64,000 bases of DNA from Actinernus sp. WN-2022 (taxonomy: Eukaryota; Cnidaria; Anthozoa; Actiniaria; Actinernidae), in the NCBI GenBank assembly GCA_030867875.1, contig JAOWCC010001368.1, forward strand, positions 1,054,001 through 1,118,000, in the 5' to 3' direction. The notes beneath the pieces are model-generated. The model ran no database searches and was not told the origin of the DNA. It worked only from the letters and a program-made list of their open reading frames with translations. Positions 30,607 through 44,280 of the stretch are shown piece after piece (position 1 is the first letter of the stretch; each line of letters begins with the position of its first letter). A program made the position numbers and the translations under genes.

Positions 30607-33600
30607 ATGGAAATGTTATCTGGCTTGGGAAAATCAAGTAGTGCAGGTAAGATCGAGCTTGTGATGTGGAGAGTACTTATTGTTAACTTATAATTCAAAG
30701 ATAATACATCTGAAATACTGAATGAACGAATGCTTTTTAAGGGAGCCGGGGTGGCGCAGTGGCTAAGCGCTTCGCCTCTCACCTCTGTGGCCCAGGTTCG
30801 ATTCCCGGACGCGGATTTTTTGCGCAACGTGCATGGCCAGCTGGACGATTTTTAACGCAATCTTCGTTGCGACAACATGTTGCAAGTTTTCGAATTACCT
30901 TCAAAAACCTGCAACATTGTTGCCCGAATTTTGTTGGAGTTGCTTCGTGTAACACCTCGCCGTTGACGTTTCGCGCACCGTCGTCTCAGAAACCTGTTCG
31001 CTACGCCCACGTAAACGAGGCAAAAACTCCACTTGTCCGCCATGTTTTTAAACGAAAATTTCGGAGTAGGAGCCTAGGTGCTAGCTAGATGTTTCCCTAA
31101 AAATCGTCTCGCGTAACATACCCGTTGCTGCATCAATGTTGCGCTAAAAGTTGTCTCGTGTAACATGCATTAAAAATCGTCTCGAAAAATCGTTGTTAAA
31201 AGTCGTCTCATGTAACTCACCTTTATGTGAGTTGAGTTCGTTCCAGGCATGTGCGATCGATAAAAGCCGATATCGAAAATCCAATCGATAAATCGATAAC
31301 AATCGATACTCACAACTTTTTCAGCAATTAACGTTATTGATTGTATCAATTGGTAACAATTAATACCGATTGGGAGCTGTGAAAGATGTGGGTCTTGAAA
31401 TCTTGGCAAACCTTTCACAGAATTATCTGAATCACAACCAGCACCAAAATCTCAATCTCAAAGTATCTTTTCACGGTCTTGAAATCATAATTTTACTACT
31501 CTAAACTGTTAATTAAAAGTAGTTTATGTTTCGTGTTCGTTCTCTTGTGTTCGTCCAAAGTCTCCAGGGCTACCCACCTTGCATCCTGGCCCATCTTTAA
31601 TCCCTGAGTAATCTTTTTTCCCTCAGTTAATTGACTTAAAATGTATCCATTACGATATATTACTGAAATATTTGTCCATCTTTCATGCATTCCTGTAATG
31701 TAAATGCAACTAAACGAAAAACGATAATAATCAATAACAATCGATACACAAAATTAAAAAATCGTTACTCACAACTTTTTTCGCTATCGATTGTTATCGA
31801 TTTCCGATACGATTAGCTAATTTCTATCGATTGTTGTCGATTGCTATTGATTATTGGATTTATCGATTGAACACGCTGGGGTTTGTTGCTATCTTGCCCT
31901 TATACTCTGAGGGTTTTTCTCCGGCTTCTCCGGTTTTTCTCCCTTCTCAAAAACCAACCTAAATTCCAATTCGACCATGGAGTTCGTTGGAATACTTAGG
32001 GCGCGTTCGATTGACCGTATTCCGGAATAAGAATAGATGGAATAATCTCTGGAAATCACTAGTTCAGGCACATTTGGCACTATAAGCTACTAACGTTTGC
32101 TGAAATGTGATATTCAGGATACATTTAGTGTTCCAGTGACTAAAAATTCCCGATATAAGCGATTTGTAGTGATAATTCTGTGTATTCTTATTCCAGAATA
32201 CGGTCAATCGAACGCACCCTTAGGTATAAGCCTCTGGCTTGGGAGACCCGGTAACGGCTTCCTGTACCTTCGATGTAAAATAAACCATTTATGTATTTAT
32301 AATGCTCTTAATAATTAAACAATTAATAATCCCATAGTATGCAATCGATAAAATCGATATTATTCAATATTAGCGATAATAATTAGGTAAATACATCTGA
32401 AATCGATAAGGATATGTGTTGTGAGTAATCAATAACTATTGACTATTGATTTTTCAATTTCATTTACATGTATATGTTACAGGTCAAATTTATTTCAGGT
32501 CATTTTTTAAACCAAGGTTTATAACATTTTCTCAACCCAGAGGAGGATCCAGTAGTATCTACACTGGTACTCTGCAACACCTAAGGAAATTTTTTTTTTA
32601 AATAATTAAAAATTAATTAGAATATTAAAATAATATATACATGCAATGTATAAATAAATAATTAAGTTGAAAGTAAAAATAGAAAACCACAAAAAAGAAT
32701 TATAATACATCTACATGTAGTCACTTGTCACTATGAAAAAAGAACTCTTTCATGACTACATTGAAAGCTTTCATGTTTGTTTTTTCCAAAACATGCAGTG
32801 GTAGGGAGTTCCAATCAATGATAGTTCTGGGCCAGAAACTATTATATTTATTAATAATACTTATATGAGTCAGTAGAAGTGCTTAGGTGTGACATACGGA
32901 GAGGATGGAAATTCCGGGTCGGAACAGTTAGTGTAGTGACACAATCTGGTATGTTAATTGCCATGGGCCATGAAGACTGCAGTACATTAGGGATAAACAT
33001 GGCTCTCGGCATGTATTGCGATATAACATATATTATTGTGGATGTGTGACGTAATCAATATTATTGTCTTCAGCATTCAAACTTTAACCTGTGAAATAGT
33101 GGCTACTTTTGAAGGATACCTCCTTGCTATTTGTCCACTGCATCTCAGAGGAGGATTGTGTAAATATTTTAGTAGTTGGCATTATGCTGCTAATTCTGTT
33201 AGCACTGTAAGTTCTGTACGGCCATGTTGAATGAAGGGGCATGTTTTGCATTTTGTGCATTCGCAGTGGAAAATTTCTTGTACCTCTTGTGCCGTTTTTG
33301 AAAGATCCAGCTACACTTTTGTTTGTAACAGTGGTCCTTGCAGCCTTTCTTGAAATTTATATGCATAGACTCTGTAGATTATCACTTGCTTAAAAATAGA
33401 GACACTTTTTAGAATATACATTGCCAATCTGGAAAACTCTACTTTAAAAAAAAAGTCCCCTCTTACTATTGCTAAATAACACTCATATTCATATAATAGG
33501 TTACGCTTTGCACCCTATTGTGCTATTGTAAGGTTTGTTCTTACTATTGCTAAATAACACTCATATTCATATAATAGGTTATAGGTTACGCTTTGCACCC

Positions 33601-36600
33601 TATTGTGCTATTGTAAGGTTTGTTCTTACTATTGCTAAATAACACTCATATTCATATAATAGGTTATGCTTTGCACCCTATTGTGCTATTGTAAGGTTTG
33701 TTCTTACTATTGCTAAATAACACTCATATTCATATAATAGGTTACGCTTTGCACCCTATTGTGCTATTGTAAGGTTTGTTCTTACTATTGCTAAATAACA
33801 CTCATATTCATATAATAGGTTATGCTTTGCACCCTATTGTGCTATTGTAAGGTTTGTTCTTACTATTGCTAAATAACACTCATATTCATATAATAGGTTA
33901 CGCTTTGCACCCTATTGTGCTATTGTAAGGTTTGTTCTTACTATTGCTAAATAACACTCATATTCATATAATAGGTTACGCTTTGCACCCTATTGTGCTA
34001 TTGTAAGGTTTGTTCTTACTATTGCTAAATAACACTCATATTCATATAATAGGTTACGCTTTGCACCCTATTGTGCTATTGTAAGGTTCAGCATACAAAA
34101 GTTTCACACTGCTACATAAATAATCATCATAATAATAATGGTTTAATTCAACAGCATTTCCACAAGTGGCTCTTCATCCATTGAAATCTAACTCGGTATA
34201 TTACAAAATAAGGATAAGGAACTCCTATAGAAATTATTACTTACACTGCTAACAGAACTTACAGTGATAACAGTACTTACAGTGCTAACAGTACTTACAG
34301 TGCTAACAGTACTTACAGTGCTAACAGTACTTACAGTGCTAACAGTACTTACTCTGCTAACAGTACTTATAGTGCTAACAGTACTTACAGTGCTAACATA
34401 CTTACAACTTGCTAACAGTACTTACAGTGCTAACAGTACTTTGCTAACAGTGCTAACAGTACTTACAGTGCTAACAGCACTTTTACTGTACTAACAGAAC
34501 TTACAGTGCTAACAGTGCTAACAGTACTTGCAGTGCTAACAGAAATTACAGTGCTAACAGTACTTTTACAGTGCTAACAGTACTTACAGTGCTAACAGTA
34601 CTTTTACAGTGCTAGCAGTACTTTTACAGTGCTAACAGCACTTTTACAGTGCTAACAGCACTTACAGTGCTAACAGCACTTACAGTGCTAACAGTACCTA
34701 CAGTGCTAACAGTACTTGCAGTGCTAACAGCACTTGCAGTGCTAACAGTACTTTTACAGTGCTAACAGTACTTTTACAGTGCTATAACAGTACTTTTACA
34801 GTGATAACAGTACTTACAGTGCTAACAGCACTTTTACGGTGCTAACAGCACTTTTACGGTGCTAACAGCACTTTTACGGTGCTAACAGCACTTTTACGGT
34901 GCTAACAGCACTTTTACGGTGCTAACAGCACTTTTACGGTGCTAACAGCACTTTTACGGTGCTAACAGCACTTTTACGGTGCTAACAGCACTTTTACGGT
35001 GCTAACAGCACTTTTACGGTGCTAACAGCACTTTTACGGTGCTAACAGCACTTTTACGGTGCTAACAGCACTTTTACGGTGCTAACAGCACTTTTACGGT
35101 GCTAACAGCACTTTTACGGTGCTAACAGCACTTTTACGGTGCTAACAGCACTTTTACGGTGCTAACAGCACTTTTACGGTGCTAACAGCACTTTTACGGT
35201 GCTAACAGCACTTTTACGGCACTTTTACATTGTAAAAGTGGGAATGGCACTATATAAATGCTACTTATTATTATTACTGTGCTAACAGAACTTACGTGCA
35301 AACAGAGCGATGAGTCTTAAATGACTATATGCACTAAAAAAAATTGAATCAGTTTTTAAAACAAATGAAAAAATTGAACAGGTAAAAAAAATATTAACCA
35401 GTATAAAAAAACTGTAAAACCTAGTTATCTTAAATTTATCTTCTTATCTCAGAGACACCAGAAGAGCTTGCACGAAATGATGAAATCAAGCGCAGGCTTA
35501 TTAATGAGCTGTCTGTTACAGTGAAAGAGGTATGCTGGATTACTAAGCATACGTGGTATTCTGCTTTGATGCTTGACCTACCAAAAAGAACCATATTCAT
35601 ACACGAGTCCCATTTACCTACTTTTAGTTCTTGTGTTGAAATGTTTTGTTAATAATTATAATTGCAAATGAAGAGTATTATATAAGATTGTTATTTTGTG
35701 ATTTACAAGGAAAATTGAAAATATGTGAAGATAATTACATGTATAATAGTCATAATAAATAATATCTATTTTACACCTGTACATTTATATTATTTGGGTT
35801 ACATAACTGGACACTATTAGTATATTTACATGTAGGTAATTCAAGTTTTAATCATCTGCAAAGTGACTAATAGTGCCATTTCATTTCTTTTTCATAGCTG
35901 CAGAAAGTGCACATGGACTCAGAGTTTGAAATCGACAAGTATTTATTCCATTTCATTAAGAGTTGAATATATTATGTTTTACTTCATATATGTCAATTTG
36001 TGGCACACGTTTGAACGCTTTGTTTGAGACAAGACACTGCATTTGATTGATGGTTGGCTAAATTGAATTTTACAGATGAGACTTGAAACTTCCAGGGTCG
36101 CACTTCAATGAAAACAGTAATAAAATGTAAATGTGCTTTTCCTTTGGTGGTATTAGTAAATTTTTACTTCACATTTTAATGTTCAACCTTTTCCACTTGC
36201 TGTTTAGAAATGATGAATATGCCAGCATGCTGTGCACTCTTCTTGAGTCAGCACTTCTCCATGGTTACCATGAGCGCAGAATCAAAGTACGTTCCTTTGC
36301 AAAAAAAATTGAGTAGCATATAAATTATGTAGACCCGCATCATTTTCATTATTTTGTCCTTCATTGGGACGGCATGGGGATAGGAGTGCTAAAATAATAC
36401 TGGAAGTCCTACATTTATTCATCACTGTAGTGGCTCATAAATAGTAACAACAGTTATTGCAGAGCATTGTTTATTTGTGTGTTTGTTATTCTGATGTCTA
36501 TCAATTCCAAACCTGCCCACCATCCAGAGGAATTGAGAATTGGTCCAAAAGAGTAAAAATAGCAAATTTTACATCAATTTTTATAAGAGATTTGCACTCA

Positions 36601-39600
36601 TTCCAAAAGCCCCATGGTGGGGCATTTGCAATGCTCTCATGATCATTTGAAAATGTAAAATGCCCCACAAATGCAGATTGGCAGGTTTGGAATTGATAAA
36701 GACACTAGCTTATCAGTCCATTACTTGTTTCTAGATGTCAAACTTTTACAATATTCTTGGAAGGATTTCATCTGAGTTCATGCCATCTTGTGTAAGTAAA
36801 TCATTGGAATATTACAGAATGTTGGAGAGTAGGCCATGCCACAGCCGTGCTGATCAACTGTAATTAATAATATTGTAGTTGAGTGTGATTGGCCAATCAA
36901 TTGACAGTGGGACCTCAATATTTTTTTGTTGGTCAGCCAATCGATCGACTGTGGCTGAGCATCAAATCAGCCATTCTGTGGTTGCCAACCATTGTCCAAG
37001 GATGGTGATCAACCACAATCATTAGAGGATGATGACCATAATCATTAGAGGATGATACTAAACCACAATCATTAGAGAATGATGGTGATTGATCATAATC
37101 AACCTTAATCGACCTTGGGTAACTTAGTTACCGGTAATCATATTTGATGGGTCTGAGTCAAAAGCTTAAAGTTCACTGAAAAGCAGCCATCTTGAAAAGA
37201 AAGATTTTTGGTTTCCTCAACTCTTCACAAACACTAAAACTATAACCCACTGTCTTTTCTTGTACTTTGTATACACAATGTAGTTGAACCGTGAAACCAG
37301 TGTCCTAATTATGAATATGAGAGCAATCATTGTTGCAGTAAAACTTTCCTTGGTTTTTATTTGGAATCAAAACTGATCAACATGTAACTGTGGCCATGCA
37401 ATTATGGTTGATGGTGATCAAGCATAGTCAACCGTGATTGGTCGATCGATCGATCAATTGGCACTTGCAGTGTAAGTAGAATGGAATGTTGCATGTTGAA
37501 CCTAAAAAATAGTAAATATTTTGTTGTAATAATATGCCATTATTATTAAGTATCTGACTATACAACATGTTAATTCCTGCAGTCTTTCTGGAGCATTCTA
37601 ACACACGTGACCCACAAGGATATATTGTATGAGCTGGAAAATCTGTCTCATATCACTTCCTCCATTGGACAGTGTAGGGTAAGTAGAAGTACTGTAAGCT
37701 ATATAAATCACGAACTGAGACCAAGAAGCAAGGAAAGCAATTTGTACAAATTCAAGAAAAAAACAAGGAGAATTGATGCCAGATGAAAGACTCTATTGAC
37801 TGATGTTTGTAATGAAGGTTGCTATGTGGAACTCTTATAATATGAAATAACAGGCTGCCAAGTTTCAAGTTTATTTTTACACTATTTAGGGAGACATTAC
37901 AGTAGAGAAATTCAGAAATTCAGCGAATTGCAAAAATTCTGTCAAACCCAACTGTATATAACTATATCAATATATCGGGTGCATTGTGGGAAGGATTACT
38001 CGACTACTCTAACCCGTTGACCCGCACACAAGACCGACACAATAATGGTTACCTTTAGCGTACATCTGAGGGTTTTGGAGGAAGTAACCAAAAGAATTTT
38101 TTCCTACTTTAGAATTTCCGAGATACTTAAATTTTGTTCACCTGTTTAAGTCATATTAATTGGAACATCATCCACCTCACAGTTATGAGCGCGTAATTTC
38201 AATTGTCACGATCTATGCATGGCCACTTGAAGCGCAATGGCTTCGGCCAGATTAAAACCAAGTTTTTCCACTTCATCATCGAGAAGGTACTTATATTTAT
38301 ACCAGATGACTTCAAGCTGTTCCTACTAAAAACCAGCTCAATCCGGCTAAGACTTTAAACTTCAATATGAGATATTTTGTTGAAGGTCGCATCGCGGTAA
38401 TCGGAAGTTCGATATTGTGGGCTAAAGCAGCGAAAGACGAGTTTCATTTGTCTTTTGGTTGACCCTCACGGTTCAGCAGAGTATACCAAATATATATATG
38501 TAAGGCTCACAACGAGAAAGGTAAGCGTTGCCTAATAAATAAATTAGTCTTTACAATTTCGGCAGCAGTTCTGATATTTAGGTAAACTTTCATTTTACTA
38601 ATACGGTTTGTAAATAAGAAAACTACGCTAGCTACGTTGCTTCATTTTATTATCATCTTCAAATTCATTCCAATTTGTCACGTTTTTTTTCGGCTGTCCG
38701 GTGAATGATGACAAATGTAGTAATGACATTTAGGGAGTAGAATTTTACATAGAGCTTTCCTTAATTATTTTCAAATGCAAAAATAAAAGAAGTGGAACAA
38801 ATAAAACAGTCAACGCAAAAAGTAAAATGATACAATAGCATCTGCTCTTTTATTTTCATTAATTTGACTTAGTTAAACTTCTATAACAACTACAGAATCA
38901 TTAACTTCCCCAAATTCATAAACTGACAGCACTGATAATTTTATATCTCATCGTGACTAACTCAAGTATTCAGTGCTATTGAACGGGTGACTGAATACAC
39001 GTGAGGAATTTGAAAACGCACTGATGATTTTGCACATAATTAGAAAGCTCTGAGGAGTAAAAGCTGGTGAGTGCACAGGCAGCCCAATCTCAAGATTTGT
39101 GTATTTATACGCTTACAAATATCGCTTGAATAGTTCATATTATAAATCCTTCCAAAACATGTATGTTAGACAAATAAATACACGACTTCATCCTACAATG
39201 TTTCAGTTGTGGTTATTCATACCTCTGAGCTCTTCTAGGGTCGTTTCCGCTGTTTTTTTCGAACCTCTGTCCCTCACCTCCTAATAATAGAACAAGGCTG
39301 GAAACAACAGACAAATATACGATGCATAACCTGTAATCTTTGCCACGAAAATCACACTTTGCTCACTCCAAATAACTCGAAACTACGGCAGGCCATAGAA
39401 TGATAAATGAACTCATCCCAACCCCAATTTTAAGATCCAGCGATACCACAGTCTGGAGAAATCGAACAATTTGTCGCCCATTTTCAAGTCCTTCGAGGAC
39501 CCGGAATTTCCGGTTAGGACCAACCGTCAAATAGCCTTGGTCTGGCGAAGCTATTAGCTGGAGATAATCGCACATTTCCAAGTCCTTCGTCAGACCGAGG

Positions 39601-42600
39601 CTATTTGATGGTTGGCCTAACCGGAAGGACTAGGAAATGTGCGACAAATTGTTCGATTTCTCCAGAATGTGGTGTCGCTGGATCTTAAAATTCGGGTTGG
39701 AATGAGTTAATTTATCATTCTATGGCCTACCGTTGTTTCGAGTTATTTGGAGTAAGCGAAGTGTGATTTTCGTGGCAAAGATTACAGGTTATGCATCGTA
39801 TATTTGTCTGTTGTTTCCAGCCTTGTTCTATTATTAGGAGGTGAGGGACAGAGGTTCGAAAAAAACAGCGGAAACGACCATAAAGATCTTTGAAAGATCC
39901 TTTTAAAAAGCCAAAATCCTCAAGGATCCTTGAGGATCCTGTCAAAGATAAACAAGGATCCTTGAAGATCTTCAAAGATCCTTGGATGATTTACAAGGAT
40001 CCTTAAAGATCTTGAAAAGATCTTCAAGGATCCTTAAAGATCTTCAAGGATCCTTCAAGGATCCTGAAAAGATCTTTAAGGATCCTGACAAGATCTTCAA
40101 GGGTCCTGACAAGATCCACATAAAGATCTTTGAAAGATCCTTAAGGATCTTAAGCCAAAATCCTCAAGGATCCTTGAGGATCCTGTTAAAGATAAACAAG
40201 GATCCTTGAAGATCTTCAAAGATCCTTGGACGATCTACAAGGATCCTTAAAGATCTTGAAAAGATCTTCAAAGATCCTTAAAGATCTTCAAGGATCCTGA
40301 CAGGATCCTTCAAGGATCCTGAAAAGATCTTCAAGGATCCTGAAAAGATTTTCAAGGATCCTGAAAAGATCTTCAAGGATCCTGAAAAGATCTTCAAAGA
40401 TTCTGAAGATATTCAAGGATCCTGAGAAGAACTTCAAGGATTCTGGAATAATCTACAAGGATCCTTCAAGGAAACACAAGATTCTTCAAGGATCTTTCAA
40501 AATACACAAATATATTCAATTATGTCAGCTTTGGTCAGGATTCTTCAAAGACAATTACACAGATCTACAGCTATCTGCAAGGACCTGTATAGAAATTACA
40601 AGGACCTTCAAAAAATCAGACTACAAAGGGCTTAAATGGAATAAAAGATGTACAAGGATTCTGCAACATCCTGCACAGTCATGGGCAAAAATATGACAAT
40701 AAGGCATAATTTCAGAACATAATTTATTTTTTATTTTAGCACTGAATTGTACAATAAGTCACTAGAAGTAATTCACATTAATACAATAAAAATTAATGTA
40801 CAAAAAGATCATGATTGTGATATCCCATCAAACAAACAGCAGTGGGAAATTTGTAAGCTGGTGTCAAGTTTTAGTTTGATTTCAAACTAAAGTTCCTGTA
40901 CATGCAAACCACATCTTTACAGGGTGTTCTATTTTGGAATTTCCTGTTACTCGTAGTTAGAATTTTTTACATAAATTCTACAGGTAGCTTAGTAAACTCC
41001 CTTACAAAGTCTGCTAAAGCCAGATGAAAATGTGAGACAAAAATACTACAAGCCAAAGTTATTGGAGTGCTGCTGACTTAAGTCTAGTTAAAAAACACAG
41101 TTTTACATTTAAGTGTTTACTTCTTCGATAATTATAATAATATGGGTTATTATTTAAACGAAAAGTTAATTACCCTTTTAGGTTCTGACTATGTAACAAT
41201 TAGGTCCACCATTATTTTGAGAACAGACACCTTTTTCCTTGAAGTACTGAGGTCCTCCAGGGATTCATGCACTTGTTCTCGAATGTTCAGTACTTAAGCG
41301 CTGTTTTATAACTGCCTAGAAAAAGAAACACATGTGCTTAGTTCTCTTGAGCTTGTCTAGAATTGTATATAATACTTAAATTATGGGCACAAAATGGTCA
41401 CTTAGTCTAACTGACTTACATGTGTAATAGACCATTTGAAGGTTGCTATTAACACTACAATAACTACTTCAATTAGCTAAGCACTGGTACCACTACAAAA
41501 AGCACCTCAAAATTAGTCAAAATCCCAAATTTGATAGTCTGTTATATCCCACAAAGTAAGACAATTTTACAGACATTTGTATGCGGGGTGAAATTGTTGC
41601 ACACCATCATACAAATGTATGTAAAAATAGCACACTTTACTTGACTGTATCTTGGCTTCTACATTTTAGGTGAGGTAAACTATCGAATTTGGGAGTTTGA
41701 CTGATTTTCAGGAGCTCTTTTCAGTACCACCGGTACTATCACTAATAGAAGTAGATATCATAGTGGTATAATGGCAACCTTGAAATGGTCTATGGGTTAC
41801 TAGTTCCTGTAAAAACTAGTGTTGATCTGCATCAGCAGGGAAGATAAACACTCAGGGTATGATCAACTAAAAGTAGATTAAGGTACATGTATGCTAGCTG
41901 CTGGGGAGCAAGTAGCAGCTGACATTTTGAATGCTAGCCCTTCGTCAGAGCAAAAAAGGACTTACATGTACATGTACATGTTTTAACCTCTCTTAATTTA
42001 CTTACAACTTAGTTTCAAATCTTAGCAACGCTTGTTTTCTCAGCTTTTTCTCCAAATTTAAATGCTCCTCTGCTCAGGACTTAAAGTGCAACTAACCCCT
42101 TTTGCAATTTTTATAAATATGAATCTTTGAAAGGTTTTGAGTACTTCTGCGAAGAATTTTTTGGCTTACAGAGAATACTCTATGTTCTAGGCTTGATTGA
42201 AATGGTGAAAATTTGACCTTTCCTGACCCATGACCGCACAAGAAAAAGCCTGGGTCGATTCTTGATCTTACGTCACCTGATTAATGCATTATTCTCCATG
42301 GCGCCTTTCCATCACAACAACATCAATATACATGTATAGAGAATATACACAGTCTGTGAGTTGTTAGTAAAGAAAACAGTTATTTTAGAGTAAATGCTAA
42401 ATATTTATTCAAATTATTGCAAAGTCGAATGAGTTGGATGACGTAAGATCAAGAATCGACCCAGGCTTTTTCTTGTGCAGTCATGGGTCAGGAAGGTCAA
42501 AATTTCACCATTTTAAACAAGCATAGAACATAGAGTATTCTCTGTAAGCCAAAAATTTCTTCGCAGAAGTACTCAAAACCTTTCAAAGATTCAAATATAT

Positions 42601-44237
42601 ATAAATTGCAAAAGGGGTTAGTTGCACTTTAAACCAGAAGTGATTGATGTAAGCACTAGTAGGGAGCCAGCCAAACTCAACATTTTGAGACCACAGAATA
42701 TGGTTCAAGGTTTTTATTTCCACAAAACAAAACAATCATTACGTTTAGGACATGCAACAAAATATATTTGCTAATGTGGAGGAGCACAAGCATAAAACCA
42801 TGAGGGTTACCAAAGTTGCTTATATAGAGCATTTATAGTGTAAATCGTAAACCAAGGAAATCATTAAAATATATTTAATTACACTGTACATGTATAATAG
42901 TCTTGTGTAGTGAATTAGACTTCCTTAGAAATAGCTCCACTGTGATGCTCAACACATTATGAACAAAATAATCAACAACACTGTTGACTCAGTCCCTGTA
43001 AGAAATCTAGACTTTATATTTCCAAGATTTTCTTGGTTTATGATTTACACTGTAAACATTTATACATCAGTACATGTGCACAAATATCGAGCTTGTGCTC
43101 CCTGTGATAGAGTAGAGCTATTTATACATACATGTAATTATAAAGGAAGTGTTTTATCGCCTGAGCTGCATGAATTTAATGCCTGAAATAGTAAATATTT
43201 GAAGGGGGAAGCATTAAGTTACTGATCGAGTCATTTCATTTTAGTGTGTTTATTTAGTAGTAGTGTTTTATTTATCCATGTTTCACAGAGTATATATGCT
43301 TCATATTTCAAAACGTTTCAGAAACACTATACTCTGCTAAAGTTTATGGCGGGCAGAACACAATGTATAAAGCAGTCAGGCAAATATGCAACGTATTAGA
43401 ACGTACTGTGACTGAGACGGTGATCTTTGGTAATTAACGCACTGATACAGATAAATGAACATTGTTAGACTTGTTAAATTAGCTGTAACGTATAGGAATG
43501 AGTTACTGTACTTGCCTGATTCAGTAATACTAAATTGAACTTGAACTTGTAAATGTAGTTGTAGCGATGTTTTCCGTTGACCACTAATCACTATTGATCC
43601 GGTTTTGCAATCACAATAACTTTGCACTTTTCAATTAAGTAATCACCATAACCAGTGCGAGTTTCCTTGTCTTAATGCCCGTTATTAAGAACAATTTCCT
43701 TTGAATAAACCTGCAAACTCCCTTCACCAGTTCACTTAACAGTAACTGTAGAAAATGTCCGCCAAAAACCGTTAAATTGAGCCCACAGGCATTGTGACGC
43801 GCTGACCACTAATAGAAGGCCAGGTGCCATAGCAATAAAGATGGCGGCGGCAAACTATTCTTTGGGAATTGCAACGCAAAGATAAGTTGAAACTTTCTGC
43901 ATTGTTTACACTAATAGTGACTATTGTTTAAGTAAGCTTTTTGTTTAGACAAGGGTTAAATATATGTATCAATTACTTTCCATCTTTCTATAACAGTTGA
44001 TCTCTCTGTAAATATGTAACCTAAGTTAGTAAGTACGAAATAAACTTGTTGTTGTTAATTAACCAAGTATATCAAATTTTATAATGCCTTTTTTAATGCG
44101 GATATGTATATCGTTTTTAAGACACATTTTGAAAGGGGTGGACAGAAATACTTAGCTAATTGAACACAGGAATATTTTTTTAAAATGCCAGTCTAATCGG
44201 TGAGTAATATTCTAGTGAATAGACTGAAATAACCAGA

Positions 44238-44280
<43 letters not shown>

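Noticed and set aside
30741..30815. Functional tRNA gene
   Set aside because: A and B boxes are present, but the stems do not form a proper cloverleaf; it is a SINE head. The same applies to 62196-62272.
43841..43885. ATGGCGGCGG start in good context, possible alternative first exon
   Set aside because: The frame ends after 13 codons with no clear donor; no further support.
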